Positions 1 to 14,078 of a DNA stretch of 64,000 bases are shown in pieces; positions within the stretch are counted from its first letter, which is position 1, and every line of letters starts with the position of its first letter. Source of the stretch: Candidatus Regiella endosymbiont of Tuberolachnus salignus. GTDB lineage: Bacteria; Pseudomonadota; Gammaproteobacteria; Enterobacterales; Enterobacteriaceae. Under the pieces are notes generated by a model that was given only the letters and a program-made list of their open reading frames with translations, did no database searches and was not told the DNA's origin. The DNA lies in contig NZ_OZ026542.1 in assembly GCF_964020115.1 (NCBI RefSeq), positions 682,001 through 746,000 on the forward strand, written 5' to 3'. A program made the translations under genes and the position numbers.

Positions 1-951
<951 letters not shown>

Positions 952-952
<1 letters not shown>

Positions 953-1003
953 TGGATCACTTTTAGATTGTTGCTGTGGATCAGTTTTAGGCTGTTGTTG
1001 ACA
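952..1003. repeat. IS21-type right end with two 24-bp repeats
   Basis: Directly after the istB stop, GTGGATCAsTTTTAG is repeated at 952 and 976, and the element closes with ..GTTGACA at 1003. Multiple internal terminal repeats ending in TGACA are typical of IS21 ends. The reading frame that follows (1002-1190) starts abruptly here, so 1003 is taken as the insertion boundary. Confidence 0.7.
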
Positions 1004-1190
1004 GCGAGGACAAGAGCCTCTTAAGGTTATTCGTCGTGCATTGGAAAAACAGGTGCCTGAAATGGATCGTGAAAATGTTGAATATCTGGTGATAGCCGAG
1101 CTGCGCAGATTACACGAAGGTGTATTGGTGCGTTACGGTTTAAGTCGCTCTGAATTTTCATTGTGGCAAGCGCAACAGTATGAGTTTTAA
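1002..1190 (+). pseudogene. C-terminal gene fragment cut by IS21, family unknown
   Basis: An open frame of about 62 codons runs from the IS end to TAA 1188-1190 with protein-like composition (charged amphipathic helix, then LHEGVLVRYGLSRSEFSLW). It has no start codon of its own. I read it as the 3' remnant of a gene interrupted by the IS21. I do not recognise the family; a small helical DNA-associated or ICE/phage accessory protein is possible. Confidence 0.4.
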
Positions 1191-1287
1191 TTCGTTATTG
1201 GACATGAGTCGCACCCGCCTATTCAGCTCAAACTGGCAATAAACGAATTGCATAAGCCTATCGCATTTTCGATCGGGTTAGAGAAAT

Positions 1288-1522
1288 GTAATGAACGTAT
1301 CCCAACCCTTTAACCAAGGGCAGGAGATTGAAGAGTTAAGGTGTGGATCCTCACAGATTTTCGGCATCATTGTGCCCACACGGGATGCACAGTGCTCCCA
1401 GAAACTGGAGAACCCACAAGATGAAATATACACCGGTTGGCGTAGATATCGCAAACCCTGTGATTCAGATTCACTTTATCGACGAGCACCGTGGTGAGGT
1501 AGTTGACAAGCTTTACTATTAG
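1288..1522 (+). pseudogene. IS110-family element fragment (left end plus first 33 codons)
   Basis: This matches the left end and transposase start of the IS110 copy at 36955-38040 (reverse strand there) and of the one near 21 kb. The transposase begins at ATG 1421 with MKYTPVGVDIA, containing the first RuvC-like Asp, and is cut at TAG 1520-1522. About 300 residues are missing. An AN/KH change near the start also differs from the other copies. Confidence 0.85.
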
Positions 1523-1609
1523 GCACAAGTATCTTCATTGAGGTAGCGAGTGAACAAACAGAGAAGAGTGCAACCCACTATCGTTTGCGTTGGTATGTTA
1601 GCTCATTGT

Positions 1610-1778
1610 CTTTAAACAGGGCGGGATTTCACTTTGTATTATTTATAACCAACAAGGTTGGTATTTAAGCATTTTATAAGCTAAGTCTTCTCAAAAGTTT
1701 AATTAACATACAAAAATTGAGCATTTTACAACCTAAATTAGGTTAATTAATAAGCTAAATCCCACCCTGGCCTTTAAA
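1610..1778. mobile_element. MITE-like element with 13-bp terminal inverted repeats
   Basis: CAGGGCGGGATTT (1617-1629) faces AAATCCCACCCTGGC (1757-1771), one mismatch over 13 bp. The pair is flanked by the direct repeat CTTTAAA at 1610-1616 and 1772-1778, which fits a target duplication. The interior is AT-rich and non-coding and holds a 15-nt palindrome (AACCTAAATTAGGTT). No transposase with these ends is in the window. Confidence 0.6.
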
Positions 1779-1898
1779 TGCAGAACAAGACCAGTAGTAA
1801 CAGATAATGGGTTGCGAAAAAATGACCTATTTTTATTCACGGGTTACAAAAGGTAGTATATTGTTGTATATTGATGCAATTAACATCAAGGAGGCGCT

Positions 1899-2120
1899 AT
1901 GGCAATCCCATTGAAATTATCCAATGAACTAGTAGATATGGCCAGGCCGCGCGCCGTTGCTGAACATCGATCCATTCCAAAACAGATCGAATATTGGGCG
2001 CGTCTCGGGAAGGTGGTTGAGGATAATCCAGAACTACCCGTTCAATTTATCAAGAGCACGCTGCTCGCTACTGCTGAGGCAGATGCGGGTCAACTGTCTG
2101 AATACCACATTGGTGTGTGA
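1899..2120 (+). CDS. ParD-like type II antitoxin
   Basis: This is a 73-aa protein with a ribbon-helix-helix-like N-terminus (MAIPLKLSNELVDMARPRA) resembling ParD-like antitoxins. The start has a very strong ribosome site (AAGGAGG, 6-7 nt upstream). Its stop overlaps the toxin start by one base (TGATG), so the two are translationally coupled. It should neutralise the toxin and repress the operon; AT-rich promoter sequence lies at about 1840-1890. No lesion is visible. Confidence 0.8.
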   Translation: MAIPLKLSNELVDMARPRAVAEHRSIPKQIEYWARLGKVVEDNPELPVQFIKSTLLATAEADAGQLSEYHIGV

Positions 2121-2407
2121 TGGCGTTGAAGATTCTTAGCACACCAACGTTTAATCGCGTTGTTAAAAAAATGCATGCACGCGATAAAAAAGTGGTCGAT
2201 CAGGTTGTCATGGAGATTACTGCTGCTCCTACCATCGGTAAAGAAAAAAAAGGCGATTTAGCAGGCGTGTTTGTTTTCAAGTTCAAAATCAACAAACAGG
2301 AAACTTTACTGGCATATCGACTTTTGCCAGATAAAAAGAAACCGCAAGAGGTTGTCTTGCTTAACATTGGTTCTCATGAGAACTTTTACACCATCATGAA
2401 ACGGTAA
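2120..2407 (+). CDS. RelE/ParE-family toxin
   Basis: A 95-aa basic protein begins at ATG 2120, overlapping the antitoxin stop. Its size, lysine richness and C-terminal pattern (LLAYRL.., VVLLNIGSHENFYTIMKR) fit the RelE/ParE superfamily, whose members either cleave ribosome-bound mRNA or poison gyrase; sequence alone does not say which. It is the downstream partner of the ParD-like antitoxin. The pair may stabilise the surrounding mobile region. It appears intact. Confidence 0.8.
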   Translation: MALKILSTPTFNRVVKKMHARDKKVVDQVVMEITAAPTIGKEKKGDLAGVFVFKFKINKQETLLAYRLLPDKKKPQEVVLLNIGSHENFYTIMKR

Positions 2408-2450
2408 AACCCTCTGAAAGATCTATTAGACCTAGGATTTTGAAGTCCAA

Positions 2451-2700
2451 GATGAACTTATTCAGCACTACACTTTCAATGAATCTGATCTGTCGTTGAT
2501 CCAACAACGCGGCGATGTAAACTGTCTTAATGTCGCGATGCAGTTGTGTTTGTTATGTTTTTCAGGTCAAGAGGTAACTGCCTGATACTATGGTGCCTAC
2601 ATTTCTATTGTAATGGATCGGGCGATAATTGCACATCAACGCAATGTGTTGGTTTATAGTGCGCCGAACGAAAAAAACACGCTGAGCACATCTATGATGA
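2451..2700 (+). pseudogene. Tn3-family transposase, N-terminal remnant
   Basis: The frame from 2451 reads [17 protein letters not shown] then [13 protein letters not shown], the N-terminal pattern of Tn3-family TnpA, and stops at about 2585. A shifted frame to about 2700 has INAMCWF..RRTKKTR, resembling the following W..Y..R..TRREH segment. About 850 residues are missing. No Tn3 inverted repeats were found. Confidence 0.6.
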
Positions 2701-2874
2701 ACGGGTATCTATAGACTTGTTGCCTAATAAAAAAGAACGTTTAATAGAAAGTCATGCGGGTGTTATTTTTATCATCATTATGATTGAGATACATCGACAA
2801 ATAAAATTAATATGATCGATTTATTTATTTTTAAATGGAAATGAATTAACACAAAGCTCTTTGAAAGAAATTCA

Positions 2875-3102
2875 ATGCCCAGTAAGACAGGGGATCATCA
2901 CGAATCAGAAAAAATATATGCAGAAATAGCAAAGCTTATGGCTGAAACATCAAGGATAAATGCTGAACTTTCTAAACTAGATTTGGACAGCAAGAAAACA
3001 GAGGCAGAAACCACTAAATTATTTTGGTATCTCGTAGCCATTGCATCGGGTTTTGTTGGTGCGATTGCTGCTATCACAGCCATTATTATTAAGTTAGTGT
3101 AA
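2875..3102 (+). CDS. Small coiled-coil membrane protein
   Basis: This 75-aa protein has an N-terminal amphipathic helix (YAEIAKLMAETSRINAELSK) with heptad spacing and one C-terminal transmembrane segment (about residues 50-73). Small anchored coiled-coil proteins of this shape are common near phage and plasmid genes, but I do not recognise a function. It lies 75 bp upstream of traD on the same strand. The ribosome site is weak (GAAAG). Confidence 0.55.
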   Translation: MPSKTGDHHESEKIYAEIAKLMAETSRINAELSKLDLDSKKTEAETTKLFWYLVAIASGFVGAIAAITAIIIKLV

Positions 3103-3177
3103 ATTAACTCTCCGTAGGCGAGGTATCATTTTTTTAATTTATTTCTGCGTCCAATTCTGCTTTACATTGAGAAAATA

Positions 3178-5271
3178 ATGCGCCTGAATCTTCGTCATTT
3201 AACGCAGGGCGGGCAGGTCGCTTTTATGCGTCTGCGCATGTTCCTGCAAATAAATAACCTCATTTCTTATTATATGATCATGTCATTTATGGTCATAACC
3301 CTAGTGACACTATTTATTCGAGTGAGTACGCAAAATAGTATAAATGGTTTGATGTATTGGTATGCATGGAGTATCCATCCTCTACTAAAAAATAGCGTCA
3401 ACCCGACTCGTTATACGTTGAATTATTATGGCAAGAAGCTGAGCTATACGACGGATCAGATAATTAATGACGCCTACACCGCTTATTGTGGTCAATTGTT
3501 AAAACAGGAATTAATCATTTCTGCATTAATTTCCATGATAGTGGTTTTTCTTGTGGCGTTATTTTTCTATTGCTATTTAGGGCGCACAGGTCGCAAGCAA
3601 AGTGAGGATGAAATTACCGGAGGACGGGTATTAAATAATGATCCTAAAGCGGTTGCCCGTTTGATGAGAAAACGCGGGCAGGCGTCGGATATCAAGATTG
3701 GCTCTCTGCCGATCAAAAAAGACAGTGAAACGCAAAATTTTGGTCTGCATGGCACCGTTGGCTCCGGTAAATCTACCCTGATCAGGAAGTTTTTATCGTT
3801 GCTACGTGAACGGGGTGATTTGGTTATTATTTATGATAAGGGCTGCACTTTTATTGATAAATATTACGATGAATCGAAAGATATCCTGTTAAATCCGCTG
3901 GATAAACGCTGTGCCAACTGGGACATGTGGGAAGAATGTCAAACCCTGCCCGATTTGGAAACCGTCTCTAACACACTGATCCCAATGGGTTCATCTGAAG
4001 ATCCTTTCTGGCAAGGCTCTGCCAGAACCATTTTCGCTGAGGCGGCACAGCGTATGCGCCAAGATAAAGGCCGTAGCTATAATAAATTTCTCCGCACGTT
4101 GCTTGCGATTAAACTCGATAAATTGCGCGAATTTTTAGCCGGTACACCGGCATCAGCGCTGATTGACAGTAAGATTGAAAAAACCGCCATCTCTATCCGT
4201 AGTGTACTGACCAATTATGTTAAGGCGATGCGTTATTTGCAGGGTATCGAACGTAGTGGCCAGCCAAAGTTTACTATCCGCCAGTGGATGCAAGGTGTTA
4301 AAGATGGCGGCAAGAATGGCTGGTTATTCGTAACCTCCCATCAGAATCATTATGAATCGTTAAAACCCGTCATTTCGATGTGGCTTGGCATAGCCGCCAA
4401 CAGCTTGCTTTCGATGGGAGAAAACCGCCAGCGCCGTGTTTGGTTTTTTATCGATGAATTACCCTCTTTGCATAAACTCCCCAGCCTGCCTTATATCATC
4501 GCAGAAGCACGTAAATTTGGTGGATGCTTTGCCTTGGGATTCCAGTCTTACCCGCAACTGGAAGAAATTTATGGCAGCAAATTTGCCGAAGCGATGTTTG
4601 ATCTGCTGAACACCAAATATTTTTTCCGCTCACCCAGCGCACAAGTGGCAAAGTTTGTTGAGGAAGATATTGGCGAAACGGTAAAGAAAAAATTCTCCGA
4701 GCAGACCAGTTTTGGTGCCGAACAAGTGCGGGACGGGATCTCGTTTGGCAAAGATGAACAGCGCGTGAATATTGTCAGCTATACCGATGTGCAGATGCTG
4801 GAAGATTTAACATGTTTTGTCACCCTACCAGGCCATTATCCTGTGGTCAGAATGTCACTCAAGTACCAAAAATTAGCTAACGTGGCCGAGCCATGGGTAC
4901 TACGCAATGTTGAATCTAGTCTTGATCCGCACGTTGAAAGTGAACTGGAGCAACGTAGTGAGGAAGCCAGTCAGGCGTTGGATTTACTTTTTTCTCATGA
5001 GAACTCAGCCCCACAGAAATACACAGCCAAGGCTAAATCTACCGCTAAACCAACAGCGACAGACAGCACCACTGCTGGAGGCGGTCGAGAAGATCCGCTA
5101 GCGATGAAACCCATACCCAACGTCGGTGAATGTGGTGATATCAGGGATGATGCAAGAGATGGGCAATATACCCAACCATTGCAAACCAGAAAATCGACAC
5201 GCAAGGAGGAAGTCAATATCAACCCACGCCGCGCCGATCACGCAATAGATGAGCCCGGGGAATACTTTTGA
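3178..5271 (+). CDS. traD: TraD type IV coupling protein (F-like conjugation)
   Basis: This 697-aa inner-membrane hexameric ATPase links the relaxosome to the type IV secretion channel. Two N-terminal membrane segments (about 30-50 and 112-134) precede a RecA-like core with Walker A HGTVGSGKST (191-200) and Walker B VWFFIDEL (about 420-427). The C-terminus is acidic and low-complexity, ending EPGEYF, where F TraD carries relaxosome-contact signals. Length is close to F TraD (717). It overlaps traI at TGATG, as expected for a tra operon. No other tra genes are visible, so function would need a T4SS elsewhere. Confidence 0.93.
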   Translation: MRLNLRHLTQGGQVAFMRLRMFLQINNLISYYMIMSFMVITLVTLFIRVSTQNSINGLMYWYAWSIHPLLKNSVNPTRYTLNYYGKKLSYTTDQIINDAYTAYCGQLLKQELIISALISMIVVFLVALFFYCYLGRTGRKQSEDEITGGRVLNNDPKAVARLMRKRGQASDIKIGSLPIKKDSETQNFGLHGTVGSGKSTLIRKFLSLLRERGDLVIIYDKGCTFIDKYYDESKDILLNPLDKRCANWDMWEECQTLPDLETVSNTLIPMGSSEDPFWQGSARTIFAEAAQRMRQDKGRSYNKFLRTLLAIKLDKLREFLAGTPASALIDSKIEKTAISIRSVLTNYVKAMRYLQGIERSGQPKFTIRQWMQGVKDGGKNGWLFVTSHQNHYESLKPVISMWLGIAANSLLSMGENRQRRVWFFIDELPSLHKLPSLPYIIAEARKFGGCFALGFQSYPQLEEIYGSKFAEAMFDLLNTKYFFRSPSAQVAKFVEEDIGETVKKKFSEQTSFGAEQVRDGISFGKDEQRVNIVSYTDVQMLEDLTCFVTLPGHYPVVRMSLKYQKLANVAEPWVLRNVESSLDPHVESELEQRSEEASQALDLLFSHENSAPQKYTAKAKSTAKPTATDSTTAGGGREDPLAMKPIPNVGECGDIRDDARDGQYTQPLQTRKSTRKEEVNINPRRADHAIDEPGEYF

Positions 5272-8200
5272 TGATGAGTATTAGCCCGATAGCGGGTAAC
5301 GCGAGTTATTATGCTAGTCAGGATAATTATTACGTATTAGGTAGTTTAGGCTCTCGCTGGATGGGAGAAGGAGCCAAGATGCTCGGCTTGTCTGGGCAGA
5401 TAAAAGATACGGTGCTTGATCAGATTAAACAGGGGATATTACCCAATGGTATCCAGATTTCTCGTAAGGTAAAGGGTAAAGAAACCCACCGAACCGGTTA
5501 TGATCTCACCTTTTCCGCCCCCAAAAGTGTCTCTGTATTGGCATTAATCGGCGGTGATCAGCGTTTTATTGAGGCACACAATGCCGCTGTCTCTGTTGCC
5601 ATGCAGGAAGTTGAGGCACTGTCCAGTGCTCGCATCACTAAAGATAAAAAAACAGCTACTGTACTGACCGGCAATATTGTCGCCGCTCTCTACCATCATG
5701 ATACGTCTCGTGATCTTGATCCCCAGTTACATACCCATGCGTTGGTATTGAATGCGACTCATGCTGAAGGCAAATGGCGTGCGCTAGCCAGTGACACTAA
5801 AATGAAAACCGGTTTTTCAGAAACCGTGATGGTCAATCAAGTGGCGTTGGGAAAGATTTATCGCCATTCATTGCGTCACGCTGTCGAAAAAATGGGCTAT
5901 AAAACGCATGAAACGGGCAAAAATGGTCTATGGGAAATGGAAGGTGTCCCTGTAACGCCTTTTTCGCAACGTAGCCAAACCCTCCGTGAGACAGTAGAGA
6001 ATGACGCCTCGCTGCGTACCCGTGATATTGCAGTACTCAATACCCGCAAAGCTAAAGTTGCCTCCGATCCCCTGATCCTGGTGGCGGAATGGAAAGCACG
6101 TCTGCAAGAAACCGGCTTTCATCTCGCTGATTTTATAAACCGAACCAAAGCCTATCAACAAGAGAAACAAACGGCCAGTATGCAGGAAAACAAAACCATA
6201 ACCAACGATATCTCTCAGGCAGTTAACCACTCGATTTCCCTATTGAGTGACAGCAAAGTGCAATTCACTTATTCCGATTTGCTGGCTAAGACCGTAGGGC
6301 AGCTACCGGCAGAGCCAGGTGTATTCGAGCGGGTGCGTCAAGGTATTGAAGCAGCGATTGAACAACAGCGGGTGATCCCACTGGATAAAGAAAAAGGCAT
6401 TTTTACCTCAGATATTCACTTGCTTAATGAACTAAGTCTACATCAGCTGGCTAAAACGACTCTGCGGGAAAATCGGGTACTGTCATTTCCTGAACGGGCA
6501 CAAGTGCGAGAACGCCCCTATGTCGATGCTTATTCAGTACTGGCACAGGACAAACCTCCAGTGGCGATCTTGTCTGGACAAGGGGGAGCTGCCGTTCAGC
6601 GCGAGCGTATCAAGGATGCAGTGATGATGACCCTCTCTCAAGGAAGAGAGGTGAAGATCTTGGCGGCAGACCGAGGCAGTGGTGCTTGGTTAGCGCAGGA
6701 AAAACACCTTGCCGGACAAGTGATAGCACGTAGCCAGCTTACAGGTGAACTCACCTTACTACCACAAAGTACCCTGGTCATCGACCAAGCCGAAAAATTG
6801 ACACTGAAAGAAACACTGTTGTTACTGGAAAAGGGGCAAGAACAGCGCGTCCAGCTGCTGTTTATGAACAGTGAGAAACGTCCTGGAACAGGCAATGCGC
6901 TATCGGTACTGAAAGAAGCGGGTGTCCCCCACTATCAGCTTTACGGCAGCCAGCCATTAGCCACTGTTGTTGTCAGTGAAAGCGATAAGCGTATCCGTTA
7001 TGAAGCCCTGGCTTCAGCCTATGCAGAAATGAAATGGGCAAAAACAGCGGTGGTTACTCAGGTTAACGGGCAACGGGAGCAGGCAGCGCTTACCGCAGCG
7101 ATACGCACCCAATTGAAGGCATCCGGTCAACTGGATAAAGTCGATACCACAATATCAGTACTACAACCGGTTTGGTTGGACAGCAAAAGCCGCCATCAGC
7201 GTGAAAATTATCGCGCCGGGATGATGATGGAGCAGTGGGATAATGAAAAGAAAGCGATGCACCGCTATCAGATAGACAAGGTGATAGACAACAGCAATAC
7301 CCTGCGGTTAATCAGTGAAACCGGCCAGGTGCGTGCCGAAAAAATTAACAAGCTGGACAGCAGTTGGAGCCTGTTTGCACAAAAACAAATAGCAGTTGCG
7401 GTCGGAGAACAGCTCAAAGCGGTTGGGCGAGAAATGAAAGGGAAAATAAAAGCCCATGAAGCACTGAAAGTCACCGCCATCAGCAAAACGGGTGTGACGG
7501 TAGAAAGCCAGGGCAAAAACTTCACATTGGACAGATCACGCGCCCTCAAACTTTCAACCGATTATGTTGAAAGCCTGGGCGCCAGCGTCAGTGACAAAAA
7601 TCAGATATTGGCTGCCATCAGCGCGCGTGATTTAAATGCCGCGACACTGAATCAACTGGCGAGAAGTGGTGATAAAGCAACGCTGTACACCGCAATGCCG
7701 TTAGATCGTGCAGAAAAACGCTTGATCAGTCATCCTCATTATCGTTTAGCCAGCGAACAGGTAAAAACACAAGCGGGTACGGATAATCTGGATAAAGCTA
7801 TCAGCCAGAACAGGGAAAATTTATTATCGCCGGTACAGCAATCGGTGGCATTAGGATTGAGTCGTGCTCAAACGCAGGGGATCGATTTCTCAGCCCTAAC
7901 GCTCATTTCAGCGTCCCTGGGATGGTCGCCTAACGTGACGGTTAACCAGATTAAAGCTGAAATCGAGCAGCAAAAAAAGCAAGGCGATCTGATCAATATA
8001 AACTCAATTTCTGATACCGAGCGGCTGGTGCCGCGTGTGACTTATGAGAGGGAGAAATCCATCATTCGCACCATCGCTCAGGGAAAGAATGCCGTTACAC
8101 CGCTCATGGCGTCTATTCCACCGCAATACCTGGAGGGGTTGACTGACGGCCAGAAAGCAGCAACCTGCATGATCTTGAAAAGTTCCGATCAGTTTCTGGC

Positions 8201-9896
8201 TATCCAGGGGTTTGCGGGTACAGGGAAAACCACTCAGTTTAAAGCGGTGATGGCCGCTATGGGGAGCTTACCGGAAAACCAGCGCCCACAAGTGATGGGT
8301 CTCGCCCCGACACACCGTGCCGTTCATGAAATGCAAGGAGCCGGTATTCTGTCACAAACACTGGCTTCCTTTCTCAGTGAAGCACGTCAACAAGCATTAG
8401 CCGGTGAAACGCCAGATTATCACAATACGGTATTTATCATTGATGAGTCTTCGATGATGGGGAACCGGGATATGGCCGAGTTGTATCAGCAGATCAGCCG
8501 TGGTCACGGACGGGCGATTAGCAGCGGAGATAGCGCCCAACTACAGGCGATTGAGCCCGGCCAGCCCTTTAAGTTGATGCAACAACGCAGCGCCAGTGAC
8601 ATCGCAATAATGAAAGACATCGTACGCCAGACACCGGCATTAAAACCCGCTATTTACAGCATGATTGAGGGAAATACCCGTGACGCTTTAAACCGAATAG
8701 AAACAGTGACACCTGACCGCATTCCCCGCCAGCCACAGGCATGGACACCCACTGCATCGGTGATGGAATTTAAAAAAGAGCAGGTAAAACAGACAAACAC
8801 AGTATCACAGCAGAAAAACCGCGATGCGCCAACTGACATAATTAGCGCTATCAGTCAGGATTATAGCGGACGTACTGTTGATGCCAGAAACAATACACTC
8901 ATCGTGGCGCATCTAAACGAAGATCGCTGCGCCATTAACGCGCAAATTCACCATCAACTCCAGGCGGCGGGAGAGCTTGGCAATACAGAATCTGTATTAT
9001 CTATTCTGGAGCCGGTGCGCACATTGCATAATGAATTACGCCGTGCTGCGAGCTTTTCTCCCCATATCGACAAGATCGCACTGATAAACAGCCAGTATTA
9101 CACGGTGGCCAGGATAGATGATAAAGCCGGTATCGTGACACTGCGTGATAGCGAAGGAAAAGCGCAGCTGATATCAAATTTTGAGAACAGCACGCAGGCT
9201 ATTGCGCTGTATAAACCGCGAGAAATTCTTGTCAGTACTGGCGACAAGTTACGTTTTACCCGCAGTGATAATGATAGAGGCTATGTGGCTAATAGTCTCT
9301 GGCAAGTGAGCAAAATAGACAGTAACGGCAGCATCACGCTCACTCACGGCGAACACAACAAGCGCCTGGATCCAAAGCAAGCTATTGAAGATCGCCATAT
9401 TGATCTTGCCTATGCCGTCACCTCTTACGGTGCACAGGGTGCCAGTTCCCGCTATGTTATTACGCTGGAAGGAACAGAAGGGAGCAGGAAAAATAGGGCG
9501 ACCCGGGAGGGAGGTTATGTGACACTCTCTCGCGCAAAAGAACATGTACAGGTGTATACCGACGACCGAGAGAAATGGTTGAGGGCACTAGAACATCAAA
9601 AAAAGTACCCTACAGCCCATGATTTACTGCACGGTGCTAATGATAAAGCCGCTCAGATTGCAGAGCAATTGATAGCCAGCGCTACACCCATGCAAAATAC
9701 CGCGCTGGGACGTAAATTATTACAAACACGTGGCCTGGGATCGGGAGAATCAATGGCAAAATTTATTGCGCCAGGGCGTAAATATCCCACCCCCCATATA
9801 GCATTGCCGGTATGGGACAGTAACGGTAAACGCGCCGGTGTTTACCTGGATGAAATCCGACTGCAACAAGAAGGAAGTATGTCAACGCTACTTTAG
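5271..9896 (+). pseudogene. traI: TraI relaxase/helicase, 5' part (interrupted by IS21)
   Basis: MobF-type relaxase. The N-terminus MMSISPIAGNASYY..NYYVLG carries the paired tyrosines that cleave oriT, and LDPQLHTHALVLN supplies the HUH histidines. A helicase Walker A GFAGTGKTT lies near residue 985 and a late helicase motif (YAVTSYGAQGAS) near 1385. I chose ATG 5271 because it overlaps the traD stop and matches the F TraI start. From 9880 the frame reads IS21 sequence and stops at 9896. The relaxase and helicase domains are complete; only the C-terminal relaxosome-contact region is lost, so this product might still nick. Confidence 0.92.
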
Positions 9897-9935
9897 ATTG
9901 ACCACTTTTTGCTACTTTAAAATGTCCAGTTTTTG

Positions 9936-11923
<1,988 letters not shown>

Positions 11924-12015
11924 GGCTTTGTCACCACAAAGGAAACTGCATTCTGGCTTGAGTGGACAAATTAAATTAGCAATTTACGGTCTTTTATCAT
12001 TAGCGCTGACAAGTA

Positions 12016-12488
12016 AAATAGAACTAAACCACCAACCACGGGTGCTGGGCAGTCAGGATGCCAGATTTGCGGGCTTACAGATCAGTCGTAATGGCGAAAC
12101 GCGACTCGCAGCGGATATCCAGCAAGCTATACGACTCGCGCATGTTTACCCAGAAAGCGGGGTGATAATCCGTTTATCAGGTGTTGGGATACCCAGTAAC
12201 GTTAACCGTATTACCGGTAATATTCTGGTTCCTGACGATAAAACCCTGAGTCAGGCACAAACGCAACCTGAACGAAAAAATCAGGCGATAGCTATCGAAA
12301 AAGCAGCGAAGATCATCCAAGAAGAAACGGCACAGAATACATTGAAATCAATGAAATCGGATCCATCAAATCAAGATAATGGTGCACTCAATAAGGTTGT
12401 ACAAGGTGTTACCCAGACAACATTGTCTTTTGAACGCTTGCATAAGCTGGAACGAGACAGTGTGAAGGAGAAGCTTTTTGGGGAATGA
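12016..12488 (+). pseudogene. traI: TraI C-terminal part, separated by IS21
   Basis: The frame reads KIELNHQPRVLGSQDARFAG..SRNGETRLAADIQQAIRLA, corresponding to the C-terminal region of F TraI (..VKGSGDAQFVALQGSRNGES..), then a charged helical tail ending KEKLFGE. Joined to 5271-9879 across one AGTA copy it gives an uninterrupted 1693-aa protein (F TraI is 1756). It now lacks a start of its own apart from IS-derived sequence. Confidence 0.9.
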
Positions 12489-12545
12489 ATATTTTTCACA
12501 CTACGGGAAAAGTTTCATACTCTATTTCTATCTTTTATATCGTAA

Positions 12546-12560
12546 TTTGTTAACAGTGCC
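12546..12560. repeat. Solo end of the IS5/MITE-A family
   Basis: TTTGTTAACAGTGCC followed by AT is the right terminus shared by the IS5-family element at 43796-44648 and the MITEs at 28831 and 41659. No matching left end is recognisable nearby, so it is a leftover. Confidence 0.6.
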
Positions 12561-12586
12561 ATATCTAAAGAGGCAGATTGAACACC

Positions 12587-12697
12587 AGTTACAAGACCAA
12601 AAAATTGGCGATTGCTCACACGCAATTCAAATATTATATCGATATAGCCCATCAATGGTTATTAAGCTGCTTAAGTGGCCGCCATGAAAAAGTCTGA
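12587..12697 (+). pseudogene. Phage antiterminator (Q-like) C-terminal fragment
   Basis: 37 codons (..KLAIAHTQFKYYIDIAHQWLL..GRHEKV, stop 12695-12697) closely match the end of the antiterminator-like gene at 60629-61015, and similarity continues into its 3' flank. It marks a second, mostly lost copy of the same phage region, cut on its left by the IS5-type end. Confidence 0.7.
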
Positions 12698-12744
12698 TAT
12701 TTTTCTCACTTGCATTGTAAATACAAATCGGATATAAGTCTTCC

Positions 12745-13771
12745 AGGATGTTATCATTATGAGCCAGTCCACATTCTCCTTTTGTCATCTGGAACCCCTG
12801 CTCAATCTGCCAACACTGACCGGCCACTTGAACCAGCGTTTCCAGCGAGGCCTTCTCCCTTGGGGCAAAGACCACATAATAGGCTCGTTCATCCGGTTTT
12901 TTCCTGTGCCGTCTTATCAGCAAATGTTGGCTGCAAACGAAATAGAGGAGTCAGCGCTCAGTCGTACCAACGCTCTCCCTTACTTCCTGCGCCCGCTGAA
13001 ACCGAACGCCAGGCTTTATTCGGTAATGCGTTAGCCATTTCCTGGGCTTGCGTGCAAACAAATGGCTGACACCACAGTGGTTCATTACAAGGCACTGCCA
13101 ACACAAAGGGCTGCTGGTTCTCTTCCCGCCAACGACGCAGATGGCGATCTCCTCCATAAACACAGTCTGCCGTGACCCAACTTGCCGGTATACCTGCATC
13201 AAACGCCCGCGCTAACATTTGGCGGGCTAATTCTGGCTTACTGCTAAAGTCGGCTTCATCAGGGATACCTGCCTGTCGGCAACGTGCTGTGTCTGCTATC
13301 CACGTTTTTGGCAAGTATAACTCTCGATCAATAAAAGCACTGCTTCCCTTTCCCACATAACACAGGAATACACCAGTCTGGCAATTTTCTACCCGCCCCG
13401 TTGTACTGACGTTGTACCCCCTGCTGAGTGTCGGCCTTTTTTGATGAACCCGGTTTCATCCACAACAAGCACGCCATCTGGAGAACTCAGATGCTCTACT
13501 ACCCAATCACGTAGCACATCACGCGCTGCATTCGCATCCCACTCAGCACGTTCAAGTAAATATTGATACCATGAGGCGAGCACCCACCCAGCCATTCCGC
13601 CAGTTGCCAGCTGGTTTTTCGCTGACACTCGCTCAGTAATGCCTTTACATAGCCTGCTGCTCGTTCACGGGTTTCACAACGATGAAATAAATTCCCCAGC
13701 CTGGTCGTTAATTTGTCAAAAATCGCTAATCCACCAAAATCATCTAATAGCATAGGGTAAAATACCAACAA
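12745..13771 (-). pseudogene. IS701-family transposase, frameshifted
   Basis: Four consecutive reverse-strand frames together give an IS701-type transposase: FHRCETRERAAGYVKALLSE (N-terminus), VLVVDETGFIKKG (first catalytic Asp region), ALIDRELYLPKTWIAD-like and AWVTADCVYGGD (second), and YYVVFAPREKASLE..QIEQGF (third). At least three frameshifts separate them and the C-terminus is missing. It cannot make an active enzyme. Confidence 0.85.
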
Positions 13772-14078
13772 TCTCGAGGTTCTTCATTATATATGCATTA
13801 ACTACGACTGTAGTACTAGGCCTATCAACCAGAATTTGGCTTCATTGTTCAGCATTTCTAACATGAATATGGAGGGGTTCCTGTGGGTCGCCCTCATTCG
13901 AATAGAAAAAAACATATGGCCTTTAAATCTCAATATGACTGGCATACCCTGACTTACCTTTATCAGTTTCATTCGAACATGGGGTATGACTATACCGCAT
14001 TTTTCTTGTACGCCGTATTGGTTACATGTTGTGTTCAGGAGTGAGGGTGAACATCCACTATCTTCGTTATCCGAAAAG
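13772..14078. other. Non-coding gap
   Basis: This lies between the IS701 remnant and the oxygenase-like gene. A reverse-strand open frame (13802-14110) crosses it, but has no recognisable motif and overlaps the neighbouring gene, so I do not call it. No repeat or hairpin stands out. Confidence 0.4.
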
